From: Elusimicrobiota bacterium
GTDB lineage: Bacteria; Elusimicrobiota; Elusimicrobia; UBA1565; UBA9628
Direction of reading: 5' to 3'
Assembly: GCA_028871595.1 (NCBI GenBank)
Contig: JAGWMT010000064.1
Coordinates: forward strand, 1-13,347
Length of the DNA stretch: 13,347 bases
Positions within the stretch are counted from its first letter, which is position 1. Every line of letters begins with the position of its first letter. The notes below the pieces were generated by a model. The model was not told the DNA's origin. It saw only the letters and a list, made by a program, of their open reading frames with translations, and ran no database searches. Positions 6,098 to 12,011 of this stretch are shown piece by piece. Position numbers and translations under genes: made by a program.

Positions 6098-7504
6098 TCA
6101 GGCATTCTCCTTGGCGTGCTGAGAGAGCGGCAGACGAGCGATAAAGCGCGAACCGGAGGCCGGCCCGGGCTCCACCCAGATGACTCCGCGGTGCAGCTTG
6201 ACGATTTTAGCGCAAATGGACAGTCCCAAGCCGAATCCGGACTTGGGCCCCGCGGTCTCCAGCTGGCGGAAGCGCTCGAAGATGAACGCGCGCTGGCTCT
6301 CCGGGATCCCGGGGCCGTCGTCCTCGACGGCGAACTCGATCTGGTCGCCGTGGGACGCCACGCGGGCGATCACGTGTCCGCCGCGCGGGGTGAACTTGAG
6401 GGCGTTGCCCAGCAGGTTGTGCAGCATGCGCTCGATGAGGCGCTCGTCGGCCTCGAACGCGGCCGGGGCGTCGGCGGCGATGCGCGCCTCCAGGACCAGG
6501 CCGCGCTCGTCGGCCAGGGGCGCGAACAGGTTCACGGCGCGGCGCGCCAAGGCGCGGGGATCCACGGGGGTGGGCGAGAGGCGCAGGTAGCCGTTCTCGA
6601 TGCGGGCGAAATCCAGGGCGTCCTTGACCAGCAAGGTCAGCTTCTCGCAGGACTGATCAATGGAGGAGAACCAGCCGGTCTGGCGCTCGTCCAGGATCAA
6701 AGACTTCTTGAGCAGGCGCAGGTAGCCCTGGATGGCGAACAGGGGGGCGCGCAGGTCGTGGGCGGCGGACTGGAAGAACTCCTCCTTCATCGCGTCCAGG
6801 CGCCGCTCGGCGGTGACGTCGCGCAGCATGACCAGGACGCCGAAGTCTCCGGTGGAGGCATCATTGAACATGGTGACGACGGTGCGGAAGGTGGCGACGG
6901 CCTCGTCCACGCCGCTGACCTCCACCGGCTTGCCGGAGGAGTGCTTCTTCAGGATCTCCTGCACGGGCATGCGCCACTTGTCGGGCTGGAGCGGGGTGAA
7001 CAGGGCCCGCCCGCCGGCGCGGACGTCGGCGGGCTTGGCGCCCAGGACGGCCATGGCGGCGCCGTTCAGGAACACCACCTCGCCGCGCATGTTGGTCATG
7101 ATCAGGGCGTCGGGAATCTTCTCGATCAAGGTCTGCATGCGGGCGCGCTCGATGGCCAGCTCCGCCTTGGCGTCCTCCAGGCTGCGCTGCAGGTCGATCT
7201 GGGCGCGGGAAAACTGGCGGGCCAGGCCCTGCCAGCCGGACATGCGGTCCTCGTCCAGCGGGGTGGACAGGTCGCCGTGGGTCCAGCGCTCCAGGCCGCG
7301 CTCCAACTCGCGCAGCGGGGACACGAACCAGCGCCACGCCAGCAAGGTGGCGCCCACGGAAAAACACACGGACGACAGGGCGATCAGGGCGAGGGCCAAC
7401 GGGGAGAAGACGCCGGCGTGGCTGCCGATCCACCAGCCGGCCAGTCCCGTCGGCAGGGCGCCGACCGCGAACATAAGCCACGAAGCGCGGCCGAAGAGTT
7501 CCAC
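6098..7504 (-). CDS. Membrane-bound PAS sensor histidine kinase (orphan)
   Basis: A 468-residue histidine kinase. Two membrane segments (about 9-27 and 33-57) with almost no periplasmic loop are followed by a HAMP-like linker (about 58-110), a helix, and a PAS domain (about 122-232). The HisKA dimerisation helix has the phospho-acceptor H249 in FFQSAAHDLRAPL. The HATPase domain shows the N box LHNLLGNALKF (361-371), G1 DDGPGI (395-400), F box IFERF (408-412) and G2 GFGLGLSI (423-430), so it should be active. The small loop suggests it senses within the membrane or through PAS. No response regulator is adjacent. Its start is the GTG at 7504, without Shine-Dalgarno, seven bases after a TAAACT element. 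An ATG at codon 11 (7474) is an alternative. It lies directly upstream of bioY. Confidence 0.93.
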   Translation of the reverse strand: MELFGRASWLMFAVGALPTGLAGWWIGSHAGVFSPLALALIALSSVCFSVGATLLAWRWFVSPLRELERGLERWTHGDLSTPLDEDRMSGWQGLARQFSRAQIDLQRSLEDAKAELAIERARMQTLIEKIPDALIMTNMRGEVVFLNGAAMAVLGAKPADVRAGGRALFTPLQPDKWRMPVQEILKKHSSGKPVEVSGVDEAVATFRTVVTMFNDASTGDFGVLVMLRDVTAERRLDAMKEEFFQSAAHDLRAPLFAIQGYLRLLKKSLILDERQTGWFSSIDQSCEKLTLLVKDALDFARIENGYLRLSPTPVDPRALARRAVNLFAPLADERGLVLEARIAADAPAAFEADERLIERMLHNLLGNALKFTPRGGHVIARVASHGDQIEFAVEDDGPGIPESQRAFIFERFRQLETAGPKSGFGLGLSICAKIVKLHRGVIWVEPGPASGSRFIARLPLSQHAKENA

Positions 7505-7511
7505 GGCGCCG

Positions 7512-7520
7512 AGTTTATCA
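7512..7520 (-). promoter_or_regulatory. Extended -10 promoter element for the histidine kinase-bioY unit
   Basis: On the minus strand TG-A-TAAACT (7520-7512) matches an extended -10 element and ends seven bases before the GTG at 7504. The -35 region (TGGCGC at 7540-7535, 17-nt spacing) is poor. It suggests a leaderless message. Confidence 0.45.
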
Positions 7521-7527
7521 AATCCTC

Positions 7528-7556
7528 TGGACGTGCGCCATCGCGCCTGCTATGCT
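7528..7556 (+). promoter_or_regulatory. Extended -10 promoter for the HMA-domain gene
   Basis: TGGACG (7528-7533), 17 nt, then TATGCT (7551-7556) preceded by TG-C, an extended -10. The hexamer ends five bases before the first ATG (7562). It lies back to back with the histidine kinase promoter in a 57-bp divergent region. Confidence 0.55.
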
Positions 7557-7561
7557 CCTTA

Positions 7562-7915
7562 ATGATGAGACTTCGCCTCCTGGCGCTCCTGCCGCTGGCT
7601 TTGGCCGGCACGGCGCTGTCGGCCGGCTTCGCCGACATGCCCGCGGCGTATTCGGAGCTGCCGCCGGGCCGTTATTCGGTGGGCGTGCACGGGATGCTGT
7701 GCACGGTCTGCGCGCGGGCGATCGCCGCGGAATGGGGCAAGCTGCCGGAGGTGGAGAAGGCGGTCCTCTCCTTCGAAAAAGAGCAGGGCGTGGTGACCAT
7801 CCGGCTGGACAGCTCCATCAAGGTCAACGATCTGTACAAGGGGCTGCGCCGGGCCGAGCGGCTGGCCAACATGGGCGGGCACTACGAGCTCCGCGAGATC
7901 AAGTACCTCCCTTAG
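7562..7915 (+). CDS. Exported heavy-metal-associated (HMA) domain protein
   Basis: A 117-residue protein with an N-terminal signal peptide (about 1-22, RLRLLALLPLALAGTALSAG) followed by one HMA-like ferredoxin-fold domain (about 37-112). The metal-binding motif GMLCTVCARAI (44-54) has the CxxC pair C47 and C50, as in MerP and copper-chaperone domains. The second half, VVTIRLDSSIKVNDLYKGL, fits the later strand and helix of the fold. In the cell envelope it could carry Cu, Hg or another soft metal, or act in thiol chemistry. No transporter ATPase or metal regulator is adjacent to say which. Start: two in-frame ATGs (7562 and 7565) have no Shine-Dalgarno; a -10 hexamer ends five bases before the first, so translation is probably leaderless. 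Confidence 0.8.
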   Translation: MMRLRLLALLPLALAGTALSAGFADMPAAYSELPPGRYSVGVHGMLCTVCARAIAAEWGKLPEVEKAVLSFEKEQGVVTIRLDSSIKVNDLYKGLRRAERLANMGGHYELREIKYLP

Positions 7916-7925
7916 GCGCCCGCAT

Positions 7926-7954
7926 TTGACGACGGGCGCCGGATGTGGGACAAT
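7926..7954 (+). promoter_or_regulatory. sigma70-like promoter of the small protein-FKBP unit
   Basis: TTGACG (7926-7931), exactly 17 nt, GACAAT (7949-7954), then six bases to the GTG at 7961. It overlaps the ATG at 7943, which argues against that upstream ATG being the true start. Confidence 0.6.
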
Positions 7955-7960
7955 GGCGCC

Positions 7961-8197
7961 GTGGAGCCCACCGATCCCGTCAAGCTGGCCGAATACCTGG
8001 AACGCCTGACGGCCGGGTTGGAGCAGACGTGCGAGAATCTCAAGTTCGAGATCCCGTACTACAAGCCCGACGACATCCAGGGGCACTACGCGAAGAAGTA
8101 TCTCGCGTCGGTGGAGAAGCACCTGGTCGAGACGAAGGCGCGCCTCGACGAATTGAAGAAGACCCTCCCTCCCGCCGCCAAGCCCGAGGGGCACTAA
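7961..8197 (+). CDS. Small charged helical protein of unknown function
   Basis: A 78-residue protein starting MEPTDPVKLAEYLERL. I do not recognise it. It is rich in Lys, Glu and Leu and looks mostly helical. Residues about 4-22 and 38-62 form amphipathic helices, with LASVEKHLVETKARLDELKK coiled-coil-like, separated by FEIPYYKPDD (about 23-32). There is no signal peptide or membrane segment. An in-frame ATG at 7943 would add six residues (MWDNGA), but it lies inside the promoter. The GTG at 7961 sits six bases after the -10 hexamer, so I prefer it. The slyD-like gene begins 25 nt after its stop, so the two are likely cotranscribed and might work together in folding or assembly. That role is inference from context only. 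Confidence 0.75.
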   Translation: MEPTDPVKLAEYLERLTAGLEQTCENLKFEIPYYKPDDIQGHYAKKYLASVEKHLVETKARLDELKKTLPPAAKPEGH

Positions 8198-8222
8198 CCA
8201 AGCCGCACCAGGAGACATTTCC

Positions 8223-8666
8223 ATGATCGCAGCGGGCTCGAAGGTCAGCATGCATTACACGTTGACGGTGGACGGGGCGGTGGTGGACAGTTCCTCCGGA
8301 CGCGAGCCGCTGGAGTACGTGCAGGGCGAGGGGATGCTGGTCCCCGGGATCGAAGCCGGCCTGGCGGGCGCGAAGGAAGGCGAGAAGCGCCACATCAAGG
8401 TGGAAGCGGCTCAGGGCTACGGGGAGCTTCACCCCGAGTTGTTGATCAAGGCGCCCCGTCAGGCGCTGGCGCACCTGCCCGACCTGGCCGTGGGCGCGGT
8501 AGTGCAGGGCGAGGGGCCGGACGGCCCGTTCCGCGCGGTGGTGCGCGAGATTTCCTTGGAAGAAGTCACGCTCGACCTCAACCACCCGCTGGCCGGCAAG
8601 ACCTTGGAGTTCGACGTGGAGGTCCTGACCGTGGGCGCGCCGAAGTCCAAGATCATCCTGCCGTAA
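8223..8666 (+). CDS. slyD: FKBP-type peptidyl-prolyl isomerase, SlyD-like
   Basis: A 147-residue cytoplasmic prolyl cis-trans isomerase and chaperone. The FKBP part (about 1-68 and 119-140) has KVSMHYTLTVDGAVVDSSSG (7-26), GEGMLVPGIEAGLAGAKEGEKR (35-56) and the hallmark DLNHPLAGKTLEFDVEV (118-134). Between them, about 69-118, lies the insert-in-flap domain that gives SlyD-type proteins chaperone activity. The histidine-rich metal-binding tail of Escherichia coli SlyD is absent; the protein ends KSKIILP. The ATG at 8223 has AGGAG (8210-8214) at 8 nt. It follows the small helical gene in the same transcription unit. It converges on tRNA-Val only 10 nt beyond its stop. Confidence 0.93.
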   Translation: MIAAGSKVSMHYTLTVDGAVVDSSSGREPLEYVQGEGMLVPGIEAGLAGAKEGEKRHIKVEAAQGYGELHPELLIKAPRQALAHLPDLAVGAVVQGEGPDGPFRAVVREISLEEVTLDLNHPLAGKTLEFDVEVLTVGAPKSKIILP

Positions 8667-8676
8667 CGGAAAAACG

Positions 8677-8748
8677 TGGGCCGTGAGGGGATCGAACCCC
8701 CGACCTTTCCCGTGTAAAGGGATCGCTCTACCGCTGAGCTAACGGCCC
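8677..8748 (-). tRNA. tRNA-Val (anticodon TAC)
   Basis: On the minus strand a 72-nt cloverleaf: acceptor GGGCCGT (8748-8742) pairs with ACGGCCC (8684-8678), discriminator A at 8677. D arm GCTC/GAGC, anticodon loop TTTACAC with TAC, T arm GGGGG-TTCGATC-CCCTC. The anticodon stem has one A-A mismatch at its outer pair. The 3' CCA is not encoded (ACG follows the acceptor), so it must be added enzymatically. A run of five T follows at 8674-8670. Confidence 0.95.
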
Positions 8749-8757
8749 GTCAAACAG

Positions 8758-8767
8758 AGTTTAACAG
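8758..8767 (+). repeat. Direct repeat, copy 1 (between tRNA-Val and higA)
   Basis: AGTTTAACAG, ten bases upstream of the tRNA-Val gene, recurs exactly at 9425-9434 on the far side of higBA. With one mismatch the match extends to 13 bases. On the minus strand this copy contains TAAACT and may serve as the -10 region of tRNA-Val. Confidence 0.5.
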
Positions 8768-8844
8768 CTTCGCGACGGATTGGCGCGCGCGACAACACCC
8801 GCCTGCCATGCACAAACTCAGACAAGCGGGAAGATCGGCATCGC

Positions 8845-9114
8845 TCAGGTCGCGGCGAGTTCACGCTGCGCTGCGTAAAGATCGCACGCCGCCTGAAGAT
8901 TCATCCAGAATTCCGGCGTCGTCTTGAGATAACGCGAGATCAGCAGAGCCGTCTCCGCCGTGATGCCGCGCTTGCCATTGATCAAGGTGTTCACGCGCTG
9001 AATGGGGATGTCCAGGTCGAGAGCCAGCTTCGTCTGGGAGATGCCCATCGGGCGCAGGAATTCGAGAAGGAGAATCTCCCCCGGGTGCGTCGGCCGTCGG
9101 TTCTTCGGAATCAT
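8845..9114 (-). CDS. higA: HigA-family antitoxin
   Basis: An 89-residue helix-turn-helix antitoxin that neutralises HigB and represses the operon. It begins IPKNRRPTHPGEILLLEFLRPMGISQTKLA, with the family's HPGE(I)LxxEFLxPxGxSQ pattern at 10-27. The helix-turn-helix runs about 25-46 (SQTKLALDLDIPIQRVNTLINGKRGIT), followed by TPEFWMNLQAACDLY (66-80), also typical. The ATG at 9114 has GGGGAG just upstream with short spacing. Starting further upstream would add 20 residues unlike the family and overlap higB. It lies 11 nt after the higB stop, the usual toxin-first order of higBA. Its base composition looks less G+C-rich than its neighbours, which fits acquisition by transfer. Confidence 0.95.
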   Translation of the reverse strand: MIPKNRRPTHPGEILLLEFLRPMGISQTKLALDLDIPIQRVNTLINGKRGITAETALLISRYLKTTPEFWMNLQAACDLYAAQRELAAT

Positions 9115-9125
9115 AGTCTCCCCTG

Positions 9126-9416
9126 TCAATGATAGTCGATGATCTCGACTTCGTCTGCCGCACCTTGCGTCCATTTGAAGATGATTCGGAACTGATCGTT
9201 GATTCGGATGCTGCAGAAGTCTTTCATCTTGCCCTTGAGCCTCTCCAACCGGTTCCCCGGCGGAACCCGAAGGTCGATGAGGTTACGAGCCGCATGAATC
9301 ATGTCTAATTTGCGTTGAGCCGTATTCCAAACCTCTCGTGGGAACGCCCGGGCGGCCGCCGTGTTCTCCCCATCCCAGATATCCTGAGTCGCCCGGACGC
9401 CGAATGTTCTGATCAC
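9126..9416 (-). CDS. higB: HigB-type toxin (RelE superfamily mRNA interferase)
   Basis: A 96-residue toxin. Family members cut mRNA on the ribosome when not bound by HigA. The full set of signatures is present: TFGVRATQDIWDGE (4-17), ARAFPREVWNTAQRKLDMIHAARNLIDLRVPPGNRLERLKG (22-62) and SIRINDQFRIIFKW (69-82), with VEIIDYH at the C-terminus (90-96). Length is normal for the family and no frame damage is seen, so it should be active. The start is GTG at 9416 and gives the expected MIRTF beginning. A TTGACA promoter sits just upstream, with almost no leader. It is followed by higA in the same unit. Confidence 0.95.
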   Translation of the reverse strand: MIRTFGVRATQDIWDGENTAAARAFPREVWNTAQRKLDMIHAARNLIDLRVPPGNRLERLKGKMKDFCSIRINDQFRIIFKWTQGAADEVEIIDYH

Positions 9417-9424
9417 GTTTTAAT

Positions 9425-9434
9425 AGTTTAACAG
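9425..9434 (+). repeat. Direct repeat, copy 2 (upstream of higB)
   Basis: AGTTTAACAG again, identical to 8758-8767. The two copies bracket the whole higBA module. This copy coincides with the -10 region of the higB promoter. Confidence 0.5.
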
Positions 9435-9452
9435 GTTCTGTGCATTTGTCAA
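9425..9452 (-). promoter_or_regulatory. higBA promoter and possible operator
   Basis: On the minus strand consensus TTGACA (9452-9447) is followed by TAAACT (9430-9425) at 16 nt, or AACTAT (9428-9423) at 18 nt. The hexamer ends 6-8 bases before the GTG. TTAA-ACTA-TTAA here is a small inverted repeat, a plausible HigA operator. Confidence 0.6.
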
Positions 9453-9524
9453 TGGACCCAAGGGAATGCATCTCATGTCCGCAGAATAGCCGCTCCCGGC
9501 CGCGCGCAAGGCCCGGCACTTTTG

Positions 9525-9530
9525 TAGAGT
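9525..9530 (+). promoter_or_regulatory. -10 element for the beta-barrel gene
   Basis: TAGAGT ends five bases before the ATG at 9536, as at other leaderless-looking starts here. No convincing -35 hexamer is seen 16-18 nt upstream. Confidence 0.4.
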
Positions 9531-9535
9531 GGGGC

Positions 9536-10099
9536 ATGAACGTCCGATCCGCTCTTTTTCTTTCCCTCCTCTTCGCCGCGTCGGCCGCGGCCGCGTACGA
9601 CGGCGGCGAGGCCGGCCAGGGCCAGCACACCGCCACCTCCGCCGGAGCGCGCGCCGCGTTCTATCATCCCGGCGACGCCGACCACGGGACCTGGGCTCCC
9701 GGCGCCGTGCTCCGCCTGCACATGACTTCCGTCTACTCGTTCGAGGCCTCCGCCGACTTCGCGCACTACGATTCGGGCGGAACCCGCGTGCGGACCACGG
9801 CCGTCCAGGCCACCGTGCTGGGCTACTTCGCGCCCGACGCCAGCCTCTCGCCCTATCTACTGATCGGCGGCGGCTGGTACCCGACCCACGCCGACGGGCC
9901 GTACAACCCCATGCGCCTGTTCGGCCCCCACGTCGGCCTCGGCCTGGAGCTGTTGCTCGGCTCCAACTGGTCGTTGGACGGCTCGTACCGCTACCTCTGG
10001 ACCGAGACCGTCTCCTGGTCCAAGGTGACCCGCATCCTGGGAACGGATTTCGGCACGCGCGGGCATATGTTCACCCTGGGCCTGACCTACCGCCTGTAG
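9536..10099 (+). CDS. Outer-membrane beta-barrel protein
   Basis: A 187-residue protein with a signal peptide (about 1-20, RSALFLSLLFAASAAAAYDG). The rest alternates hydrophobic and polar residues, as in a small, probably eight-stranded barrel. Likely strands are near 33-43, 55-64, 67-78, 87-97, 104-114, 130-141, 145-155 and 177-187. Gly and aromatic residues are frequent (SPYLLIGGGWYP, GPHVGLGLELLLG, WSLDGSYRYLW). It ends FTLGLTYRL, an amphipathic last strand, though the final residue is Leu, not the common Phe. It resembles OmpW/OmpA-like porin-fold proteins generally, but I cannot name a family or cargo. The ATG at 9536 directly precedes the signal peptide; an upstream frame from 9440 would bury it. 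It is followed by another exported protein with its own promoter. Confidence 0.85.
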   Translation: MNVRSALFLSLLFAASAAAAYDGGEAGQGQHTATSAGARAAFYHPGDADHGTWAPGAVLRLHMTSVYSFEASADFAHYDSGGTRVRTTAVQATVLGYFAPDASLSPYLLIGGGWYPTHADGPYNPMRLFGPHVGLGLELLLGSNWSLDGSYRYLWTETVSWSKVTRILGTDFGTRGHMFTLGLTYRL

Positions 10100-10102
10100 C
10101 GC

Positions 10103-10131
10103 TTGATTTATTCCGCCGCCCGCCCTACACT
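10103..10131 (+). promoter_or_regulatory. sigma70-like promoter with start point at the ATG of the next gene
   Basis: TTGATT (10103-10108), exactly 17 nt, TACACT (10126-10131), then six bases (GGGGCG) to the ATG at 10138. Transcription would start on the A of the ATG. This is the clearest leaderless arrangement in the window. Confidence 0.7.
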
Positions 10132-10137
10132 GGGGCG

Positions 10138-10818
10138 ATGAGGCCGCTTCCGGCTTTCCTGCTTGTCTCCCTCGGGCTCCTGATCGGCGCGGCCGGCGCG
10201 CGGGCCGACGACAACCCGGACTTTCCCCAGGTCCGCCCCGCCTCGAACGGCGGCGCCGTCGGCTCCGACCCGAACGGCTTCCAGGCGATCCAGCCGCAGA
10301 CCAACCACTCCCCGACGGGCTCCCCGGACAACGATGCCCTGGCGAGCGGTGCGAACGCCGAACGGGGCGAGGCGAACGAGGGCGGCGAGCCGCACAAGAA
10401 CAGGGGCCGCGTCTCGGGCGTCACGCGCGGGCGCTACGGCTCGGTTCTTCAAAACGGCGGCGGGGATTCGTCCGAAGCGCCGCCCGTGACGCCGGACCCC
10501 GTGCCCGGCCCCATGAGCCTGGACGACATCCGCGCGAACTTCACCACGGTCGTGGAGACCTACGTGGAGACGAAAAGCCCCAAGGGCTACTGGCCGTACC
10601 TGGAAAAGGCCAAGGGCAAGAAGCCGAAGGCCTGGCGCTTGACGAAGCCCGTCGTGAAGGACGCCAGCGTCAAGAAGGTGAAGGGCCAGCGCTACTCGGG
10701 CCTGGTCAAGTTCCGCGACGCGCGCGGCGTCCGGCCGCCCGCGCTCAACTTCGTCGTGGATTTCTCCGGCGCGGACTGGTCGGTGGTCTCCGTGACGCCG
10801 GCCGCGGCCCCCCGCTAG
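10138..10818 (+). CDS. Exported protein with disordered linker and C-terminal alpha/beta domain
   Basis: A 226-residue protein I do not recognise. A clear signal peptide (about 1-23, ending GARA before DDNPDF) is followed by a long Asn/Gly/Ser/Pro-rich, probably disordered region (about 25-125). The C-terminal part (about 127-220) looks folded: helix SLDDIRANFTTVVETYVE (127-144), a basic segment KAKGKKPKAWRLTKP (157-171), then strands RYSGLVKFRD, ALNFVVDFSG and WSVVSVTP (185-221). The helix-then-sheet order recalls NTF2-like or cystatin-like folds, but this is only an impression. There is no lipobox cysteine, so it is periplasmic or secreted. Translation appears leaderless from 10138. Its TAG stop overlaps the TAG stop of the convergent HEAT-repeat gene within CTAG. 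Confidence 0.8.
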   Translation: MRPLPAFLLVSLGLLIGAAGARADDNPDFPQVRPASNGGAVGSDPNGFQAIQPQTNHSPTGSPDNDALASGANAERGEANEGGEPHKNRGRVSGVTRGRYGSVLQNGGGDSSEAPPVTPDPVPGPMSLDDIRANFTTVVETYVETKSPKGYWPYLEKAKGKKPKAWRLTKPVVKDASVKKVKGQRYSGLVKFRDARGVRPPALNFVVDFSGADWSVVSVTPAAAPR

Positions 10819-11930
10819 GGAGCCTCCAGCCGCTCCAGCGCGTCGCGCGCGCTCATCCGCGCGTCGGCGTTGCGATCGTGGAGCAACGTCTTCAACTTGG
10901 GGATCGCCGCGCGCGCCGGCGCGCCGATGTTGCCCAGCGCCAGCGCGGCGCTGGAGCGGGCGCGGTCATCCTTGTCGTCGAGATTGCCCATCAGGCGCGG
11001 CACGGCGGCGGCGGCGGATTCGCCGCGTTGGCCCAGGATGTCGGCGGCGCGCGCGCGCACGCGGGGATTGGCGTGGCGCAGCATCTCGATCAGGTCCGGA
11101 AGGGCGTCGTGCTGCAGGACGTCGTCCGGGTCCTCGTACAGCTTCCCCGCCGGCGCCGGCGGGTCTTCATGGAACGGCGCGGGCGGCGCCGCCGGCATGG
11201 TCTCCGCCGGGACGGGCGCGCGCACGGCCGGTTTGGGCGGCGCGCGGCGCTTGGCGACGACGCGGGCGCGACGGCGGGCGGCGGGAGGAGAAACGGGCGC
11301 CGGACGGGAACTGCGCGAGTCCTGCATCAGGGACAGGTCCGACTCGCCCGAGAACCGGATGCCCCAGTCGGAGACGTCCCCGTCGCCGGGAGGAACGGGC
11401 ACCGGGCGCGCGTCCTCGGCCGGCGCGGGACGAAGGCTGCGCAGGATGCGCAGGAATTCCGCGCGCGAGGGCCGCGCCGGGTCGTAGTTGACGCCCTGCA
11501 CCCGGTAGAACTCGCCCCCGGTGCGGGCGATGCCGGACAACACGCCGCGGTCGGGCGGGACGCTGGGGTCGCGCAGTTCGTAGTAGTAAAGAACGCCGTC
11601 GCCGCCCAGCGGTTCGCCCCGCAGCCGCGTCGAGCGGCAGACGCGGTCGCCGCACATGTGGGTGGAGCGCAGGAAGGCCGCGGCGCCCTCCGCCGAGCCG
11701 CTGAAGCGGTCGAACACCTGGTGGTTCATGCGCCAAACCGCCCCCGCCACGGAATGATCCCCGGCGCGCTCCCAGCCGACGATGTCCAGGCCGACGCGCG
11801 GGATGAAGCGCGGCTGGTACGGCGCGGGGACGGTCAGCGCGAAGCTTCCGTTCCGGGAGAGGTAGGCGGGCGCGTCGGCGGCGAACAGTCGCGACGCGCC
11901 CAGGAGCAGCGCGGCGGCGAGGATCCTCAC
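10815..11930 (-). CDS. Exported HEAT-repeat protein
   Basis: A 371-residue protein. The signal peptide spans about 1-19 (RILAAALLLGASRLFAAD). The unrecognised N-terminal domain (about 20-168) begins with beta-rich GSFALTVPAPYQPRF and has a cysteine pair C93/C98 (CGDRVC) that could form a disulphide. It is followed by a Pro- and Arg-rich linker (about 169-265), then HEAT repeats (about 276-369): LPDLIEMLRHANPRVRARAADILGQ, VPRLMGNLDDKDDRARSSAALALGNIG and IPKLKTLLHDRNADARMSARDALERL. HEAT repeats act as protein-binding scaffolds. The GTG start at 11930 is chosen because it directly begins the signal peptide, has a -10 hexamer six bases upstream, and the frame further upstream runs antisense to the MFS gene. 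The partner is unknown. The gene is divergent from the MFS gene. Confidence 0.88.
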   Translation of the reverse strand: MRILAAALLLGASRLFAADAPAYLSRNGSFALTVPAPYQPRFIPRVGLDIVGWERAGDHSVAGAVWRMNHQVFDRFSGSAEGAAAFLRSTHMCGDRVCRSTRLRGEPLGGDGVLYYYELRDPSVPPDRGVLSGIARTGGEFYRVQGVNYDPARPSRAEFLRILRSLRPAPAEDARPVPVPPGDGDVSDWGIRFSGESDLSLMQDSRSSRPAPVSPPAARRRARVVAKRRAPPKPAVRAPVPAETMPAAPPAPFHEDPPAPAGKLYEDPDDVLQHDALPDLIEMLRHANPRVRARAADILGQRGESAAAAVPRLMGNLDDKDDRARSSAALALGNIGAPARAAIPKLKTLLHDRNADARMSARDALERLEAP

Positions 11931-11936
11931 TTGGGA

Positions 11937-11965
11937 AGGATAGCGCGTCTGCCCCCCGGGCGCAA
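11937..11965 (-). promoter_or_regulatory. Promoter of the HEAT-repeat gene
   Basis: On the minus strand TTGCGC (11965-11960), 17 nt, TATCCT (11942-11937), then six bases to the GTG at 11930. The -35 matches only its TTG core. The spacing suggests a leaderless message. Confidence 0.5.
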
Positions 11966-11974
11966 GCCCGGCCC

Positions 11975-12002
11975 TTGACCGGCGACGGCGGACCGCTATA
12001 CT
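11975..12002 (+). promoter_or_regulatory. sigma70-like promoter of the MFS gene
   Basis: TTGACC (11975-11980), 16 nt, TATACT (11997-12002), then nine bases to the ATG at 12012. The leader would be only about 2-4 nt, with no room for a Shine-Dalgarno. The -35 elements of this and the HEAT promoter lie 9 bp apart, back to back. Confidence 0.7.
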
Positions 12003-12011
12003 CACGTCCTC

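Noticed and set aside
5789..7561. Plus-strand frame running into the HMA gene as one 708-residue protein
   Set aside because: The upstream part is antisense to the histidine kinase and bioY. Only the last 117 residues, starting at the signal peptide, are a plausible gene.
8811..8831. Possible hairpin downstream of higA
   Set aside because: The CCCGC/GCGGG arms are only five bases with a loop longer than 15 nt and no T-run, so it is not supported as a terminator.
9115..9174. 20-residue N-terminal extension of HigA
   Set aside because: It overlaps the end of higB and does not match the family start; the ATG at 9114 has its own ribosome site.
9440..9535. Upstream ATG extending the beta-barrel protein by 32 residues
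   Set aside because: It would place the signal peptide internally and overlap the higB promoter region; the ATG at 9536 sits properly before the signal peptide.
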